Shown piece after piece: positions 1 through 12,432 of a DNA stretch of 64,000 bases. Origin of the DNA: Chrysoperla carnea. Taxonomy: Eukaryota; Arthropoda; Insecta; Neuroptera; Chrysopidae. The position numbers and the translations under genes are program-made. Numbering within the stretch: position 1 is the first letter of the stretch; each line of letters begins with the position of its first letter. The notes beneath the pieces are model-generated. The model worked only from the letters and a program-made list of their open reading frames with translations. It searched no databases and had not been told where the DNA came from. The stretch is from positions 85,570,520-85,634,519 of the forward strand of contig NC_058339.1 in assembly GCF_905475395.1 (NCBI RefSeq). The letters run 5' to 3'.

Positions 1-1630
1 AATTTATTTTTGTACAGTCAAACTAAAAAAAAAGAATCAATCTGAAAGATTTTCTGGTCATAAACTAAAATTTTAAAAAACTCGAATCTTAATAGCTCTA
101 AAATTGCACATCAAAAAAGTTAGAACCACCATTGCACGTTTTATTGGGTCAATTTAACGACTCTTTTACTTAATAGTCTTGAAATTTGAAAAAATCATCA
201 ATTCCGATGACAAGAAAAAAAAATAAGGCAGAAAACTTACAATAAGTTATTTACAAGTATTGGGAAAATCATTTTACCACCCGACAATTGATAACTGCGT
301 TAACAGTTATAAATTAGATTTCTTTAGGCGTTGAATAAATAGACGAAAATTGAAAACCATAGTAATTTATAAGCAAGCTGCGCAAATGTATGAATGGACG
401 GTCTAATAAAAAATTTCCCACTCTTTGAAGTCTACTCTAGACCACTGCTATTTTTTTTTTAAGATTTAAGCCTGCTTATGACTGACCATATTGACTAGAA
501 TTGACTCTACTTATTGATTTCGTCATAATTATTTTATAAAAATTATATTTTATGGCTTGAAAACTTGTCATTCCAATTATTCTCAAGCAAAAAAAATGTT
601 AATATCATTAGTGATTTTCCCAATACTCAAGATAATTTAATGGTATGAAAAGTATGTCAGTCGATTCATCTACGGAAAACTTCCATAGGATATTAGTCAA
701 AACTTTCATTACCCCCCCCCCACAAGGATAATGAAAGGTCCGTGATTCGAATCCCGGTAAGGTGTGTTTAGATGTAAGCCTAGCGCATATTTGAGTAAAT
801 ATTTTTATCTTTATTGCTTATTTTTTATGACTTAATGGAATATATATCCGTTATATAGTCAGTTCATAAAAACATGCCTACACTATTTGACAACAAGCGT
901 GTAACAGTGCATAATACCTATACATCGTATGTATACAAATTACACACACAGTTTCATATTTATAAATTATTTTTTTATCAAGACCGACAAGGATCGTTTT
1001 TTGCTACCGAAAATTGGTAATAAATTAAGGTATTATTAAATTCTTTTTGAACAAAATTTGTAGAAAATTTGTTATGATAGGTATGAAATAAAATGTGTTA
1101 GTTTTAGTCAACTGGTACATTATTCAAAAAGTTACAAATTTGAAAGCAAATATATATTTTTATTAACAGGTAAAAAATTTTGAAATTAGCAGTTCTGAAG
1201 GGGACAGGTGAATGAATTTGGGTTTGTGAAAACATAGATTTGCGGACAGTCTACCAGACTACAAATTATTAAAAGTGTCTTATTATAATTAAGATAAAAA
1301 TAAATAAAAGTGAAATTTTAAATTTTATTAGAGATGTCACATTGTATGAATGTCGGAAGTTCGGCAGATCGCAAAAACACATATATTATGAAGTTTTTTT
1401 TTGTATCAATAATAATTAGAAAGTTCCTCCTGCTGCATATGTATCACAAACAAACTTATTAAATTATCATATTTAATAATTATTTATAATTTTTTTTATT
1501 GTAAAAAAATGTATTATTTCATTTATATAATATATGGTTTATTATTGTTTTATTGTTATATAATATCTTGTAAAATTAAAATCATGTTTTTACGAAACGG
1601 ATTTCTGGTAAATTCGATTTTATATGAAAT
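1..1630. other. AT-rich intergenic sequence with a SINE-like remnant
   Basis: No coding frame of note. Around 738-756 there is a motif resembling a pol III B box (GTGATTCGAATCCCGG), followed by sequence similar to that after another B-box-like motif near 22440-22490; both look like remnants of a tRNA-derived SINE. A run of C at 713-721 precedes it. The rest is AT-rich and featureless to the eye. Confidence 0.4.
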
Positions 1631-2992
1631 TTGATTACGTATACTAGTTTGGTGGCCATACCTCGTCCACAATGTCAAAAATTATTACATATTAATCAAC
1701 CTTCATATTTGACCCGTATATCTGACGATGGTCGTTACGCTGTGGAGTTAGGACAAAATCAGGCATTTTCCACATGTATCTTACCATTCGATTTGAGAAT
1801 TCTTCGTGGATTGGAAATGGATCATTATTACATGTCACAATTACTGGTGTTTTTTGTATTTGTGTTTGATGTTGATATTTTATATTTGCTCCACATGGAT
1901 CTCCCGAAAAAAGTAGTTTAATATCTTCTAAAAATTATCTTCTGAAATTTGGTTCGTTCCAAGTTAAAATTCGTCTGTCATGTCAGTACAATCGTCTAAG
2001 GGAAATGCTGTATTTTTGGTCATATTATGTATTTGACCTTTAATCAATAAAAATGATAATATTCTTATTGTTTGTCTTATTATAGATTACTTAAAAATTC
2101 GGTATATGCATCGTAATTGTTGTCACATTGGAATAATAACAATCTTTTAAGTTTGTCTGTTGAGTCTGTTTCGTCATAGTAATAAATGTATTTTCTTCCA
2201 TCATAACAATTAAAATTTAGATTAATTGTTTTGTAGAATTCATTAAACCATTCAATAGTTTTGTGTTGTAATTCTCTGTTTATTCTATTACAAGCAATTT
2301 GGAAAAAATTATGTTCTCTGTTAATGGTGGCCCATTTCGAGTCTAAATATTCTACTGTAGCACAAGTATTATTTATTGGACAAGTTGCGATACCTAACAT
2401 TAATTTTATCAATTCTTGAATTTTCGTTGTTCGTAGCTGCAATCCGGTCCTCCGTTATCTGTTTCGTCAGCATGATTGTTAGTTCCAAAAATGTTCTCGA
2501 TATATTTCTGTTGTTGTTGTTTTGTTGACGTAAAATTTCAGTTCCTGTCTCGCATGCATCCAGTATTGCGTATTGTCTATTTTTGGATTTAAAACTACAG
2601 TCAAGGAATTGCACGCAGATGGATACAATAGTCTTGTCCTTCTCGTTTCGGTGCCGTGTATGTATCTGAATAGTCGTGGTCTGGCATGCAAATACTCGTA
2701 GAGAGCATGAAGTCGTTCATCGCTGACGTTGAAGGTTGTGATGTTGGCGTTGTTGTTAGGTTTCGCAACATCGAATCAAGCGAGAATTCCGCATCAACAT
2801 TGTTTTTTACTGCATGAACAGTCGTGGACGACGTGGATGTGTTCCCATCCACTTGTGACGCGCACTAAGACCCGCAATATCTGTCCCATATATCTTGTTA
2901 CTTTTTTTTCCAGTTCCTTAAGAAGATCATTCATTTCTCTGTCTGCTATTTTGTTGCTTCCTTATTTGTCACTATTCTTTAAACTATTCTAA
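1631..2992. pseudogene. Unrecognised decayed coding-like block
   Basis: Base composition is clearly more balanced here than in the AT-rich flanks. On the plus strand 1631-1921 is open for 96 codons without a clear ATG. On the minus strand four frames overlap in a staggered series (2852-2601, 2691-2479, 2614-2369, 2442-2080), as expected of one reading frame broken by several frameshifts; the last gives an uninterrupted 120 codons ending at 2080. A further minus-strand open stretch starts with an ATG near 2930 and is rich in Lys, Glu and Leu. I do not recognise the product. The arrangement (two opposing damaged frames, unlike-host composition) would fit a captured viral or transposon segment, but no diagnostic motif is visible, so this is inference only. 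Confidence 0.3.
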
Positions 2993-3480
2993 AACGATGG
3001 TGTTTTATCGTTTGGTTACATACAAAAATCTTATTACATAAACTAACTAAACGCATTTATAAACAATCATGATTTAATATTGTTGAATATTTTTTTTATA
3101 ATAAATAATTAAATATTACAAAATTTAATTATAACAAATATTCCAAAAAGATGTTCTAGAACAATACCTTTACATATATTGTTATTTCACTTTATCTTTA
3201 TTCTTATACATGTAGTACTTTCACTCTCTTTGCTTTTAAAACTTTCTTTATAAAAGAATTCTTCATATTATATATCTTTTAACTATTGAAGGTTAACCAC
3301 TTTAATAACATATACCAGTTTAATGTAATATTATTATTTTTACCTCTATATACTGTATAGACCTTTTTCACATTTTTTTTCTTTTTTTTTTTAAATGAAA
3401 GTAAATGTCTTGATGAATGGGCTAATTTTTTCCCCGATTTTTTTGAAGCCATATGACCGAGAAAACAGACAATGCAAATC
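2993..3480. other. Intergenic AT-rich sequence, nothing recognised
   Basis: Low-complexity A/T tracts, including an extended T run at about 3370-3392. Open frames here look like by-products of A-rich sequence. No RNA gene or repeat was recognised. Confidence 0.5.
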
Positions 3481-3540
3481 ATTTAAATTCAAATTGGCAA
3501 AAACGATCCGGAAACACACGAAGTTATACGAATGGCGCTG

Positions 3541-3548
3541 TGACGTCA
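3541..3548. promoter_or_regulatory. Palindromic CRE (TGACGTCA)
   Basis: A full 8 bp CREB/ATF consensus lies about 120 bp upstream of the THAP-like exon. It is a sequence match only; such 8-mers also occur by chance. Confidence 0.3.
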
Positions 3549-3665
3549 GTTCGTCAGTTGTCTTTTATTAATTATTATAATTATACGAATTACGAATGAA
3601 ATAAACCGGCAATGACAGATATATTGACGATGAAAAATCGCGCATAAAAATATATCGGTCGTGTT

Positions 3666-3833
3666 TTGTACCTCTGTGCCCAAATACAACTTCAAAACAG
3701 TCAGAAAAATTTTATTTTTCCGTTTCTAATGGATATGGCTTTTAGAAAAAAGTGGTTTGATCGTGCTCATCGCAAGGATCCGATTGAAAAATCTAATTAT
3801 TATTGTTGCGAAGGTTATTTTCTAGTAAGTACA
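3666..3833 (+). pseudogene. Degenerate THAP-type zinc-finger exon
   Basis: The frame contains a Phe-x-Phe-Pro block, then RKKWFDRAHRKD, then YYCCEGYF, in the order seen in THAP DNA-binding domains (an FP block, an RKKW-type helix, then a C-x2-H-F end). It closes with a strong splice donor (CTA|GTAAGT at 3831-3839). THAP domains bind zinc through C2CH; here the final His appears replaced by Tyr (C-E-G-Y-F), only one of the two N-terminal Cys is visible, and the frame has no ATG (a stop lies at 3645-3647). It is therefore either a decayed copy or an exon whose start lies upstream. THAP domains occur in host factors and in P-element-like transposases; I cannot tell which. No AVPTIF-like follow-on exon was found. 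Confidence 0.35.
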
Positions 3834-4619
3834 TTACGAATATTATCATTGTCATGATGAACATTTTCTTTTACTATACATGATGAAATTTGCCAAAATT
3901 CAACATGCTACAAAAGTCCCCATAGCTATCTCTCGAAGACCCAACAATTTTTTTATGAAATTTTTTAATCAAATTTTTTTTTTCCAGAATGTTACACATT
4001 TTTACAAAAAATAGCGGTGGATAACTGTATTGTTGTAAATTACGAGCTGGTTGGGTTGAGTTTGTAGACTATAGAGGAGTTGGTTGGGTTCTAAAATTTT
4101 TAGCCCTTGCGTTCATAAGTTGATGCTATTTTCTTCGGGTCATAATTCATAATTTTTATATTATCAAAAAAGATATTTTTAATGCTAATTGTACATGGAG
4201 ATCACCTGAATATATCAAATTACATTTTTATTTATCTTTTCTTGTTTATATTATACGATTTATATGAAAAAGAATTTCTAAATGGAGAAGAAAGTTTCAT
4301 TGATATAAATAAATTGTTCAAAAGACCTGCAGTAGACCCTTCATCTTAACATTATTGTGATCTTGAACTCAACATTTTGAATATAATTTCATTATAATGT
4401 TCTTAAATTGATGTTTATTCATTTACTTTTAATTGTCTATTAATTTTATAAATGTAAATATAATCATAAATATGTACCTAATTACAACCTTATTTAGGAC
4501 CATAAAATTCTTTCCAAGCATTATAAAATATTTTTTGGATTATACTACCGCCCTTGTAAATTCTCCACGTATGATGAAAATACACTCACGCCAAAAACCA
4601 TTATAGATCCGAAAAAATT

Positions 4620-4965
4620 CAAGATGAGTCCTACGGACCCAAGACCTAATTGGCCTATGTTGCTCATTTACGAACTTGACCTCACTTTTTACGTCCTAAG
4701 CACCCTATAAAAATTTCAGCTTGATATCTCTTTTCGTTTTTGAGTAATCGTGATGACAGACGGACAGACGACAGGCGACAGCCGACAGACGACAGACAGA
4801 CAGACACACAACTGGAAATGGACTAATTGGGTGATTTTATGAACACCTATACCAAAAGTTTTTGCTTAGCATCAATATTTTTAAGCGTTACAAACTTGGG
4901 ACTAAACTTAGTATACCTTGCATATTACGCATATGCATGGTATAAAAATTAAGAATGCATTAATG
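4620..4965 (-). mobile_element. Copy of the recurrent 0.55 kb element (partial, minus)
   Basis: Read on the minus strand it begins with TATACCATGCATAT, followed by the sequence shared with the copies at 55.36, 58.68, 48.19 and 60.80 kb: a block before CTAATTAGTCCATTTCC-like sequence, a GACA/GACAGACGA simple repeat, then the ATAACTC-AAAAACGA and GTAAAAAGTGAGGTC blocks. It stops at the GTAGGACTCATCTT block, so the distal part is missing. No protein is encoded; a non-autonomous DNA element. Confidence 0.7.
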
Positions 4966-4969
4966 GGAA

Positions 4970-7900
4970 GAAGGTAAAGGCAATTCATTTTTGCAACGCT
5001 TCCAGCATATTTCAATTGTTTTTTATCTTAATATCAGTTACACATATTCGATAATTCTTACTTGGTGCTCAATCTACTGTTTCCATCGCTTATGTAAAAC
5101 AATTCACCGTATTGTACCGTGCATTGTTGTACTCATTGTATAGTATGCTGTGCCATCTGTATTTGAATAGCTGTAGCTCAATTGTTTAAAGTAATAGTAA
5201 GCTATATAAAAAAATTATTTTTAAAACTTCTCGCAAGGTGGCTTACAAATTACCAAAATATTATTTCTCATATTTTATAATAATTATTTTAATAATTATT
5301 TATAGAAAAATAAAAATTAAATATTTTGCAAAAAATCGTAACTGTTATCTATGTCATCTATATGTGTATCTATTGATTGTAGAAAATAATTGCTATAAAT
5401 TAGTAATCTTTCCAACAAACGTATTACGAAAACTTAGAAAATACGCTTAATGTAAAATTATATGAAAAAAAAAAAGAAAATGGAATATTAATCACCGCAG
5501 TAATCTAATTCTAAAAATAGATTTTATTTACATTTCACGTTAAAGGTTGAATTTTTAATCAATGATTTGGAATTTTTAATCAAATCAATTGTTTTTAAAA
5601 AGCAATACACCTTTAAAATTTATATTATGATTATAAATTTAATTTTATATTTGTTTTTATTGTAAATGCATTTAAAAAGTACTTTTTTTAAAAATATGTA
5701 TATAACAAGGGTTGTCAATTTTTAACAAAATTGCTAAAAACTCGGGCTTTTTTAGGTATAGGAAGTCAAAAAAATTTAAGCATAGGCAATAATTAATACA
5801 TGCCTTCAAGAGCGTATATGAAGCAGTCTAATATTTTCCATAGGAATTTTTATTATTATGTACTCCATTCGGAGAAAACCATTTGATACGACCTTCGTAG
5901 AATGCCATTTGATAAAACACGTCCTAAAGGACGTGTTCTAGGAATTTGAGACTACTTTTGTTTAGACTTTATGACCGAAATGCCTTTAGCATTTAATTTA
6001 TGCAGTGTCCTTTAGAGTCAGTAATGAAAATTTTACAAAATCAAACAATTTTGATTCAGATTATAAATCGTTTGGTGCTAAAGCACTTCCTATAAAACTC
6101 GTCTTTTTCACTTTTTTTGCGCCACAATCATTCAATAAATTGCAAAAATAATATTCAAAATTGGTAAGAAATTAACCAAAATCTTCAGTCCCAAATCAAA
6201 TTCAGTTGACAAATGTTAAATAGAATTTTTTTTATAAAAGTAAAATTTATTTATCTCGTTTATAATACATATAATTACATAACGAAATATCTGGTAAAAT
6301 TTTGAAAATAATCTCGTCGCTCCGGTTTCGAACCCTTTGCAATGGCTAGACAAGATATAATTCTAATAAAAAAAACATCATAATAAATTTCAGCTTATAC
6401 AAAATAAAACCCCGAATATAAAAATAATATAAATAAAATGAACATTTTGGTTAACCCTATTATACATGTTCTAACAAACTCAAGCCAATATGAGTCATCA
6501 TTGCGTCATACGAATAAATGACGTCAACTAGGTCGGTATGTGAATGTGTTACGTCATCCATTTTGAAGGACAAGGAGGCATTTTTGGAATGGATGTAAGG
6601 ATTCAGTTATTTTTAATACATGTTAATATGTTTTGATCCAATATGTGTAATTATTATATTTCAATTATATCCAATTATTATTGATATTTAAAAATCTTAA
6701 ATTAATTTGACATTTGGTATTTATAAAATAATTAATTCATATTTCTATTACCTATGTTAATAATATTTAGAAAATCAATTATATTCAAAGTTGCAATTTA
6801 TAAAACCGTTTTTTTTTTTTATGAAAAAACCCATTTAACATCCACTTTTGATAATTTTCATCTGAAATAGGTATTCTTTGCCATTAATTTAAAAGTAGGT
6901 AAGTAATTAATTTAAGCCAGCCATTAACGTAGTAAATAAATGATGCGGCTGACAATATTCTCTCATCTATATTTATGCCCTCAAATATATCTTAAAATGA
7001 TCAATGAAATACATATTACCAAGAAAGCTGCTTCGTTATAGACTCGAAACCAGTAGATTAACAACTAATACTTTTTTGCACATAGGCGCCAGTAACCCTT
7101 CTATGCGTAATATGGCAAATTCGACATCAGGCAATTAACGTATTATCATAATTATTGAGAATCTAATTTATAGAAGACAAATTTAAAATCGATTGACATT
7201 TTTATTTGCATTTGGCATTTTGCATGTTTAATGTCTTTCAAGTCATAATCTTTTATTTTTTAAATTAATCCAATTTTTGCTCATTTCTCTATAACATTTC
7301 CAATACCTATAGATATTTATTTTTTATATTTTAATTCGTATAATTCGATTGCATCAATCATCATTTCTAGAACTTTATCGAACAAATCGATTCGTTAATA
7401 CTTATCTTCTTTAGAATCCGGATATGGTGTATATGACAGCAGCATTGTCATTTTACATGATCGTATTAAAATGTTATTTGTTTACATGAATTTCGTGTAT
7501 GTTGTATCATTTTAAATTTACGTAATAAAATTAAAGTAATGAATTGTTTGTTATTGTTATTAGTTTAAAAATAGATACACTTAAAGAATCAGTTAGAACT
7601 CCGTCATATTACTCAAGCATATTTATACTTTATAGTTCGTTCATTGAGAGATCATCTACAAACTACAGCTACATGTATCTTTGACATAACTAGATTTATT
7701 CTTTCACGATCATAGAGAAGCTAAAATTGATTCAACTACACTTCGCAAAAGTAAAAACGCGACACTTTTTTTTGTTACAAATATGCAATATATATTTGTA
7801 GGCGTGTAACTTTTTTATCTTTGGTTTTTTTGGGTTCTATCAGGGCCTAAGTTTGTATATTCTTCTTCTTCATTTTGGTATGCTTTTCGAAAAAAAGTAT

Positions 7901-8380
7901 AATTTTTCGTTCCCGAAATATAACCTTATTTGTAATTGTTTATATATGTTTATCTATACAACTCTTCAACACTTCCTGTGCAAAATACCGAACGAATCAT
8001 ACGCTTATGAAACGCACATCATATTCTAAGGGAAAAATAACAATTCCCAAGAGTGCAGTTTTCATACAAGGGGCATGACACGTGCAGCAGGACAAACTTT
8101 GAACTTTTTTCCTCCCACAAACAGTCTTGAAAATCCGATTGCCATGACAACACTTCGAATATATTAGAGTTGGCATCTTCAAGGTCACTTATTTGCTTTT
8201 AAAATGAGTCCAAAATAGTCAAGAATAACAAAAATACATGCCTAAAAAAATTATGTGTTTTTAACGAAACAAAAAGTGTTTTTTATTTTATTTTTGCAAA
8301 GTGTATTTCGATATTAATCTGAATGCAACCAACATGGCTGCTACAAAGTGTAAAAATATGTAATTTTTTACTATAAATGC
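4970..8380. other. Intergenic AT-rich stretch
   Basis: No supportable gene. Small features: a perfect 9 bp inverted repeat with a 4 nt loop at 5916-5937 (AACACGTCC / GGACGTGTT), and a cluster of AP-1/CRE-like sites at 6491-6557 (listed separately). Open frames at 5238 and 7875 are low-complexity and lack coding character. Confidence 0.5.
6491..6557. promoter_or_regulatory. Cluster of AP-1 and CRE-like sites
   Basis: Within 67 bp there is TGAGTCA (6491-6497), TGCGTCAT (6502-6509), the full palindrome TGACGTCA (6519-6526) and TTACGTCAT (6549-6557). All are bZIP-type (AP-1, ATF, CREB) recognition sequences. This density in a roughly 70% AT region is unexpected by chance and could mark an enhancer or the terminal part of a transposon. 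No neighbouring gene is close; CREB starts about 8.5 kb away. Confidence 0.4.
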
Positions 8381-8387
8381 TAAATAG

Positions 8388-8908
8388 CCTGGTAATCTAA
8401 ATTGGAACTACTGAAAACGGGTCCACTTCTTGTTTTAATTAGTACGAATTATTACCGCCAGTTGGACTGGACCGCCATGGACACTACAAAAGGATACTCA
8501 ACTCAAACGAGAGAATTAACAAAATTTGTCAACGAAATAGCAGAAATTATAGCGTCGCAGGTGTTCCTTTTGCACCGAAGTGCATTGCACGAAATAAATA
8601 CAAACAAATATGAACATATGAACGAAATACTACATAAATGCGTCATATTTTTTACATCAAACTCGCGTCTTATACTCCTTCCTCTATTACGGTACAAAAG
8701 GACCACAACTGCCATATTTTTTTGACAGATATTTGGTAACATGGAGTTGAGTATCCTTGTATAGTGAATATGATTTTGATTTGCCTTTAAAAATTGTAAG
8801 TATGAGTATTGCCATCAAATAGTCTAAAATAGAACTACTGAAAACAGGTCCACTTCCTGTTTTAATTAGTTCGAATTATTATCGTCAGTTGGTAGGTTGC
8901 AACTCCCA
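8388..8908 (+). mobile_element. Repeat built of two similar ~85 bp modules, interrupted by a MITE
   Basis: Two related modules (about 8395-8480 and 8822-8905) share GAACTACTGAAAAC, a GGTCCACTTC block and an AGTTGG block. The same two-module structure occurs uninterrupted on the minus strand at 34085-34330 with about 155 bp between module starts. Here the spacing is about 430 bp, and the excess equals the 281 bp element at 8484-8764. Confidence 0.6.
8484..8764. mobile_element. MITE with 21 bp terminal inverted repeats
   Basis: The ends are inverted copies: 8490-8504 (AAGGATACTCAACTC) and 8744-8758 (GAGTTGAGTATCCTT) are perfect over 15 bp and the match extends to about 21 bp with two mismatches. 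The interior (281 bp in total) has no transposase. It lies in the spacer of an older repeat, so it inserted later. Confidence 0.7.
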
Positions 8909-8991
8909 GTTATCAATAGCCATAGTAAAAATGTTCACTTCCGAATTAGATAATAACAGCAACCAAAGGCTCATATGTAAACGTTAAAAAT

Positions 8992-9273
8992 ACTATTAAT
9001 AGCGTAGAGATAATACAGATAGAGAACACTAGCCTGTAAGTGGATGCGATATACGTAGCGAGAAGACTGTCAGTGAGTTCCCCTGTGTCATTGTCATAAT
9101 CATAATGCACATATATACTTATGATACACGATGGTCAGTATATAACGTATAAGTATATGTATTAGACAAGGACACAAGGGAACTCACTGGCAATCTTCTC
9201 TATCGTTACGTATATCGCATCCGCTTACAGGCCAGTTGGCGTTACTTATCTGTATATCTCTATGATTAATAGT
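8992..9273. mobile_element. Foldback (long inverted repeat) element
   Basis: Arms of roughly 105 bp (8992-9100 and 9165-9273) are reverse complements with few mismatches; shared blocks include GCGATATACGTA and CAGTGAGTTCCC, and the outer ends are ACTATTAAT / ATTAATAGT. A spacer of about 65 bp separates them. No protein is encoded. Transcripts would fold into a hairpin. Confidence 0.75.
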
Positions 9274-10995
9274 GTCTGAATGCACTATAGAGTACATTAT
9301 CTGAACGTACCGTAGAGTACATGTATCAATACAGATACATTGAGTGAGATACATCTGTTTTACCTCTACCTCTATGGAATGAATACATAACAGCACGTAT
9401 TGTATTCACACCATATTATATACCATGAAAACGCAACGGTATTATTTTTAATTGCGAAACGATGGTATTTTTGTGAATGAAGTATAAATACAATTAGTAT
9501 AATCATTATTATAAACAATTAATTTAAATTAAACATGCCAATTTTCATTTTAAAAAAAAAGTTTAATTAAGTTAACTTAGTTTACAAATCTCATTGGTAT
9601 CCTGATTAATTGATATATTTATTACAAACATTGGAAATAATATATTGAGAAAAATTAATTTAAATAAAAACAAACCATTAATTTTCCAAATAAATTTAAA
9701 CTTTATTCTTGAAACATATGTATATGACTAATGAAATATTTTTATCAAAATGGTAAAAAAAAATTTTTTTAATAAATGTTGATATTACTTCTGTAATTGA
9801 ATATTGATTAGTCAGACTTATACCACATCTACTTTGCCATATTGAAGGATAATTCGTAGAATTCACAGAAGCTAGATTGTTTTTGTAGCGAATTTACATT
9901 AAAGAACTAGTTACCTTGCCAAAGATTTAAGAGATGCATACAGATAAATTAGTATGATTTGTTTTTTTACTAATTTGTTAAATATTTTCATTTTATTAAA
10001 ATTAATGAAACGAGCATTTTAAATTTCGTGTCACTAATCGTTAACGATCTTGGGTTCATTTATATAGTCAAAAAATCGGAATAATCATATCTAAATTTCG
10101 GAAAAATTACATCCAATTTTGCCAGCAATTTGAGGTTATGGCGAGCAAAAAGATTTTGGGAGTTGATCGCTTTAATGGGAAGAAAATCATTTCAATAAAA
10201 ACTGAACAAAAATTTCCTTTCTAAAAATAGTATTTTTAACTTTTGGAAAATTAGTGCTAAATTTAAAATACTCTCATATATAACGTCAATTACAACAACA
10301 AGTTCTCTGCGGTCTGCGTGGATTTTTAAGTATGAACCCTCGAACATCGTCTGAACATTATTCTGAGGGTTCCATCAAAAACGAATTAGATAAGTGCAAA
10401 CAGATGATCAACCGTTTTCTGAGATAAATGAAAACTGATAATCAATCAATAAAAATGAGCTTATACGACAATTATTTTAAAATCACGTTTAGACAAAGTA
10501 ATTTTATTCTGATTATAGAGTGACCCATAATAATCGCATTTATACGCTGCATGAATAACAGTAACGAATTAACAAAATTCTAAGCAGAAAAGTTTTTTTG
10601 GTAGCTCGCATTAAAATTAAAATATTCGTTTAAAATTCGAACCGCCCAATTTTTCATAGCTTATAATGGATGCAACGGCTAATTCGCAGCCTTATTGGTG
10701 TTCAAAACTATTTCCTTTAACTTCTTTCTTCAACGTACCTCTTCGCTTTAGTAGAGGTGCGAAACCTATAACTAATCTCATAATTTTATTATCATATCAC
10801 TGTAATCGCCATATGTGGTTATTATGGTACAACCTATATACAGGATATAAAAATGGTTTATAAATATTTTTTACACATTAATAAAAGGCAGCCATAAAAA
10901 AATTTCTCTGATAAAATAAAGTGTAATTATTATTATAGACTATTTAATAAATAAATATACAAAAAATAAGCTTTTATTCAGCCTATTTACAATTA
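9274..10995. other. Intergenic AT-rich stretch
   Basis: No gene recognised. An 8 bp inverted repeat (GAACCCTC / GAGGGTTC) is visible near 10334-10372. The open frame at 10666-10863 has an ATG but no recognisable domain and no splice or promoter context. Confidence 0.45.
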
Positions 10996-10997
10996 TA

Positions 10998-11342
10998 CAG
11001 TATGTCCCACACATTCTTAGCCAGCCTTTAATGTGGCCTTAAAATTATACAGGTAAGAGATAGAAGAAAACCTTAAACTAGAAACGTTGTTTCCTATAGA
11101 ATAACTAATATTGTTTGTTCAAAATATGAATAGATTCCACAGAAATTGAAAGTAAAAATCTACTAAAACAAATAAATTTTGGCTCCAATTTTTGACCTCC
11201 AAGTGCAAGTTAAAATAGAAGGTGCCTATGAGATGGCCATCTTTGATACGAACAACTTTTGTTAGAAACATTTTACTGTATCGAGCTTACCTTAGAAGAA
11301 AGACCTCATTAAAGAGTGGCTAAGAACTTCTGGGGCATACTG
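10998..11342. mobile_element. Tc1/mariner-type MITE with ~40 bp inverted ends
   Basis: The left end CAGTATGTCCC with downstream CTTAGCCA and CCTTTAATG matches the reverse complement of the right end (CATTAAAG, TGGCTAAG, GGGGCATACTG) over about 40 bp. Each end is flanked by TA, the target-site duplication of the Tc1/mariner superfamily. There is no transposase inside the 345 bp. Confidence 0.75.
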
Positions 11343-11344
11343 TA

Positions 11345-12430
11345 ATATTTGTATATTCAGAGTATACCTAACCTTATTTTTTTTATCTATAAATTTAAAT
11401 GCGTCATACAAAATAATAAATTTAATAAAATGTTTATCTAACACAAGTTCTTATGTATATCGTTGTTGGCCTTGTTCATTATAAAATAAGGAATTAAAAA
11501 CAATTTTAACATTCAAAATGAACAAAATTTTATTCATCAATTTTTTTTTAGATAAAAAGTTATTTTCAATTCCTAGAAAAGTTGTTTTTTATCGTCATCA
11601 AAATATTTTGGTGTGGAAAGTTTTATGTATAACATATATATTCGGAAATCTTTAATTTCGTCGTCAAAATGAAAACATAATTAATATAAAAACTCTAAAA
11701 CTCTCATACGACCTTCATAAACAAATAAACGAAAAAAAAAATTTTTTATTTTTATTTTCAATAGAGCGTAAACATTTATTTAAATTTAAAAAAGAATTCA
11801 TATTAAAGTTTTTTTAAGTAAATCGAATTAAAATTAATATAAAAATAATATGTTCACACTATCACGTTTTTGTAATGTATACATAATGTCAACGTAGCTT
11901 TAGATAACAATGTCTTCTCTGACATCCCTGTATGACATTGAACTTTCAACAAATTGTTTTAAAAACACAGGTAAGGAAATGAATGTCCTTCCAAATCTGA
12001 TTTCTCAAAATCAAAAGGTCATAAACTTTTCTCAGCCGACGTGATTAAGTACTCGGGAACTTAAAAGATCTATTTACATGCATAATTTTACGTAACCGAA
12101 ACTTCAACTGCAGCGTCAATGCCAAGTAAAGAAACTGAAATCAACGCGTCAAGCGGAAAAAAATTTCAACGTTCTCAGTACCCTCGAGGCATCCGCAACT
12201 AATACAATAATGCACTGTCAACAATACTTTTCTTTTATCTCTGACGTAAAACATCCGTTTTTTAATCAATTTTACTAGTTGTTAATATAATAGTTATTAA
12301 TTTTTTTATAGTCATGAATGACGAACTGATGATGAAATTAATAAGAGAGTATCCAGTGCGTTCTAATTTGGGATATCCAAAATATACAGAGAGAAGATAG
12401 TATTTTTGCCCTCTTTTAATAACAATTCTT
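11345..12430. other. Intergenic AT-rich stretch, nothing recognised
   Basis: Low-complexity A/T sequence without open frames of interest, RNA genes or clear repeats. Slightly less AT-rich around 11990-12200 but with no motif I can name. Confidence 0.4.
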
Positions 12431-12432
12431 TT

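Noticed and set aside
2729-2992. Secreted 87-codon protein (signal-like N-terminus)
   Set aside because: It overlaps the minus-strand coding-like block in antisense and has no ATG; treated as a shadow frame.
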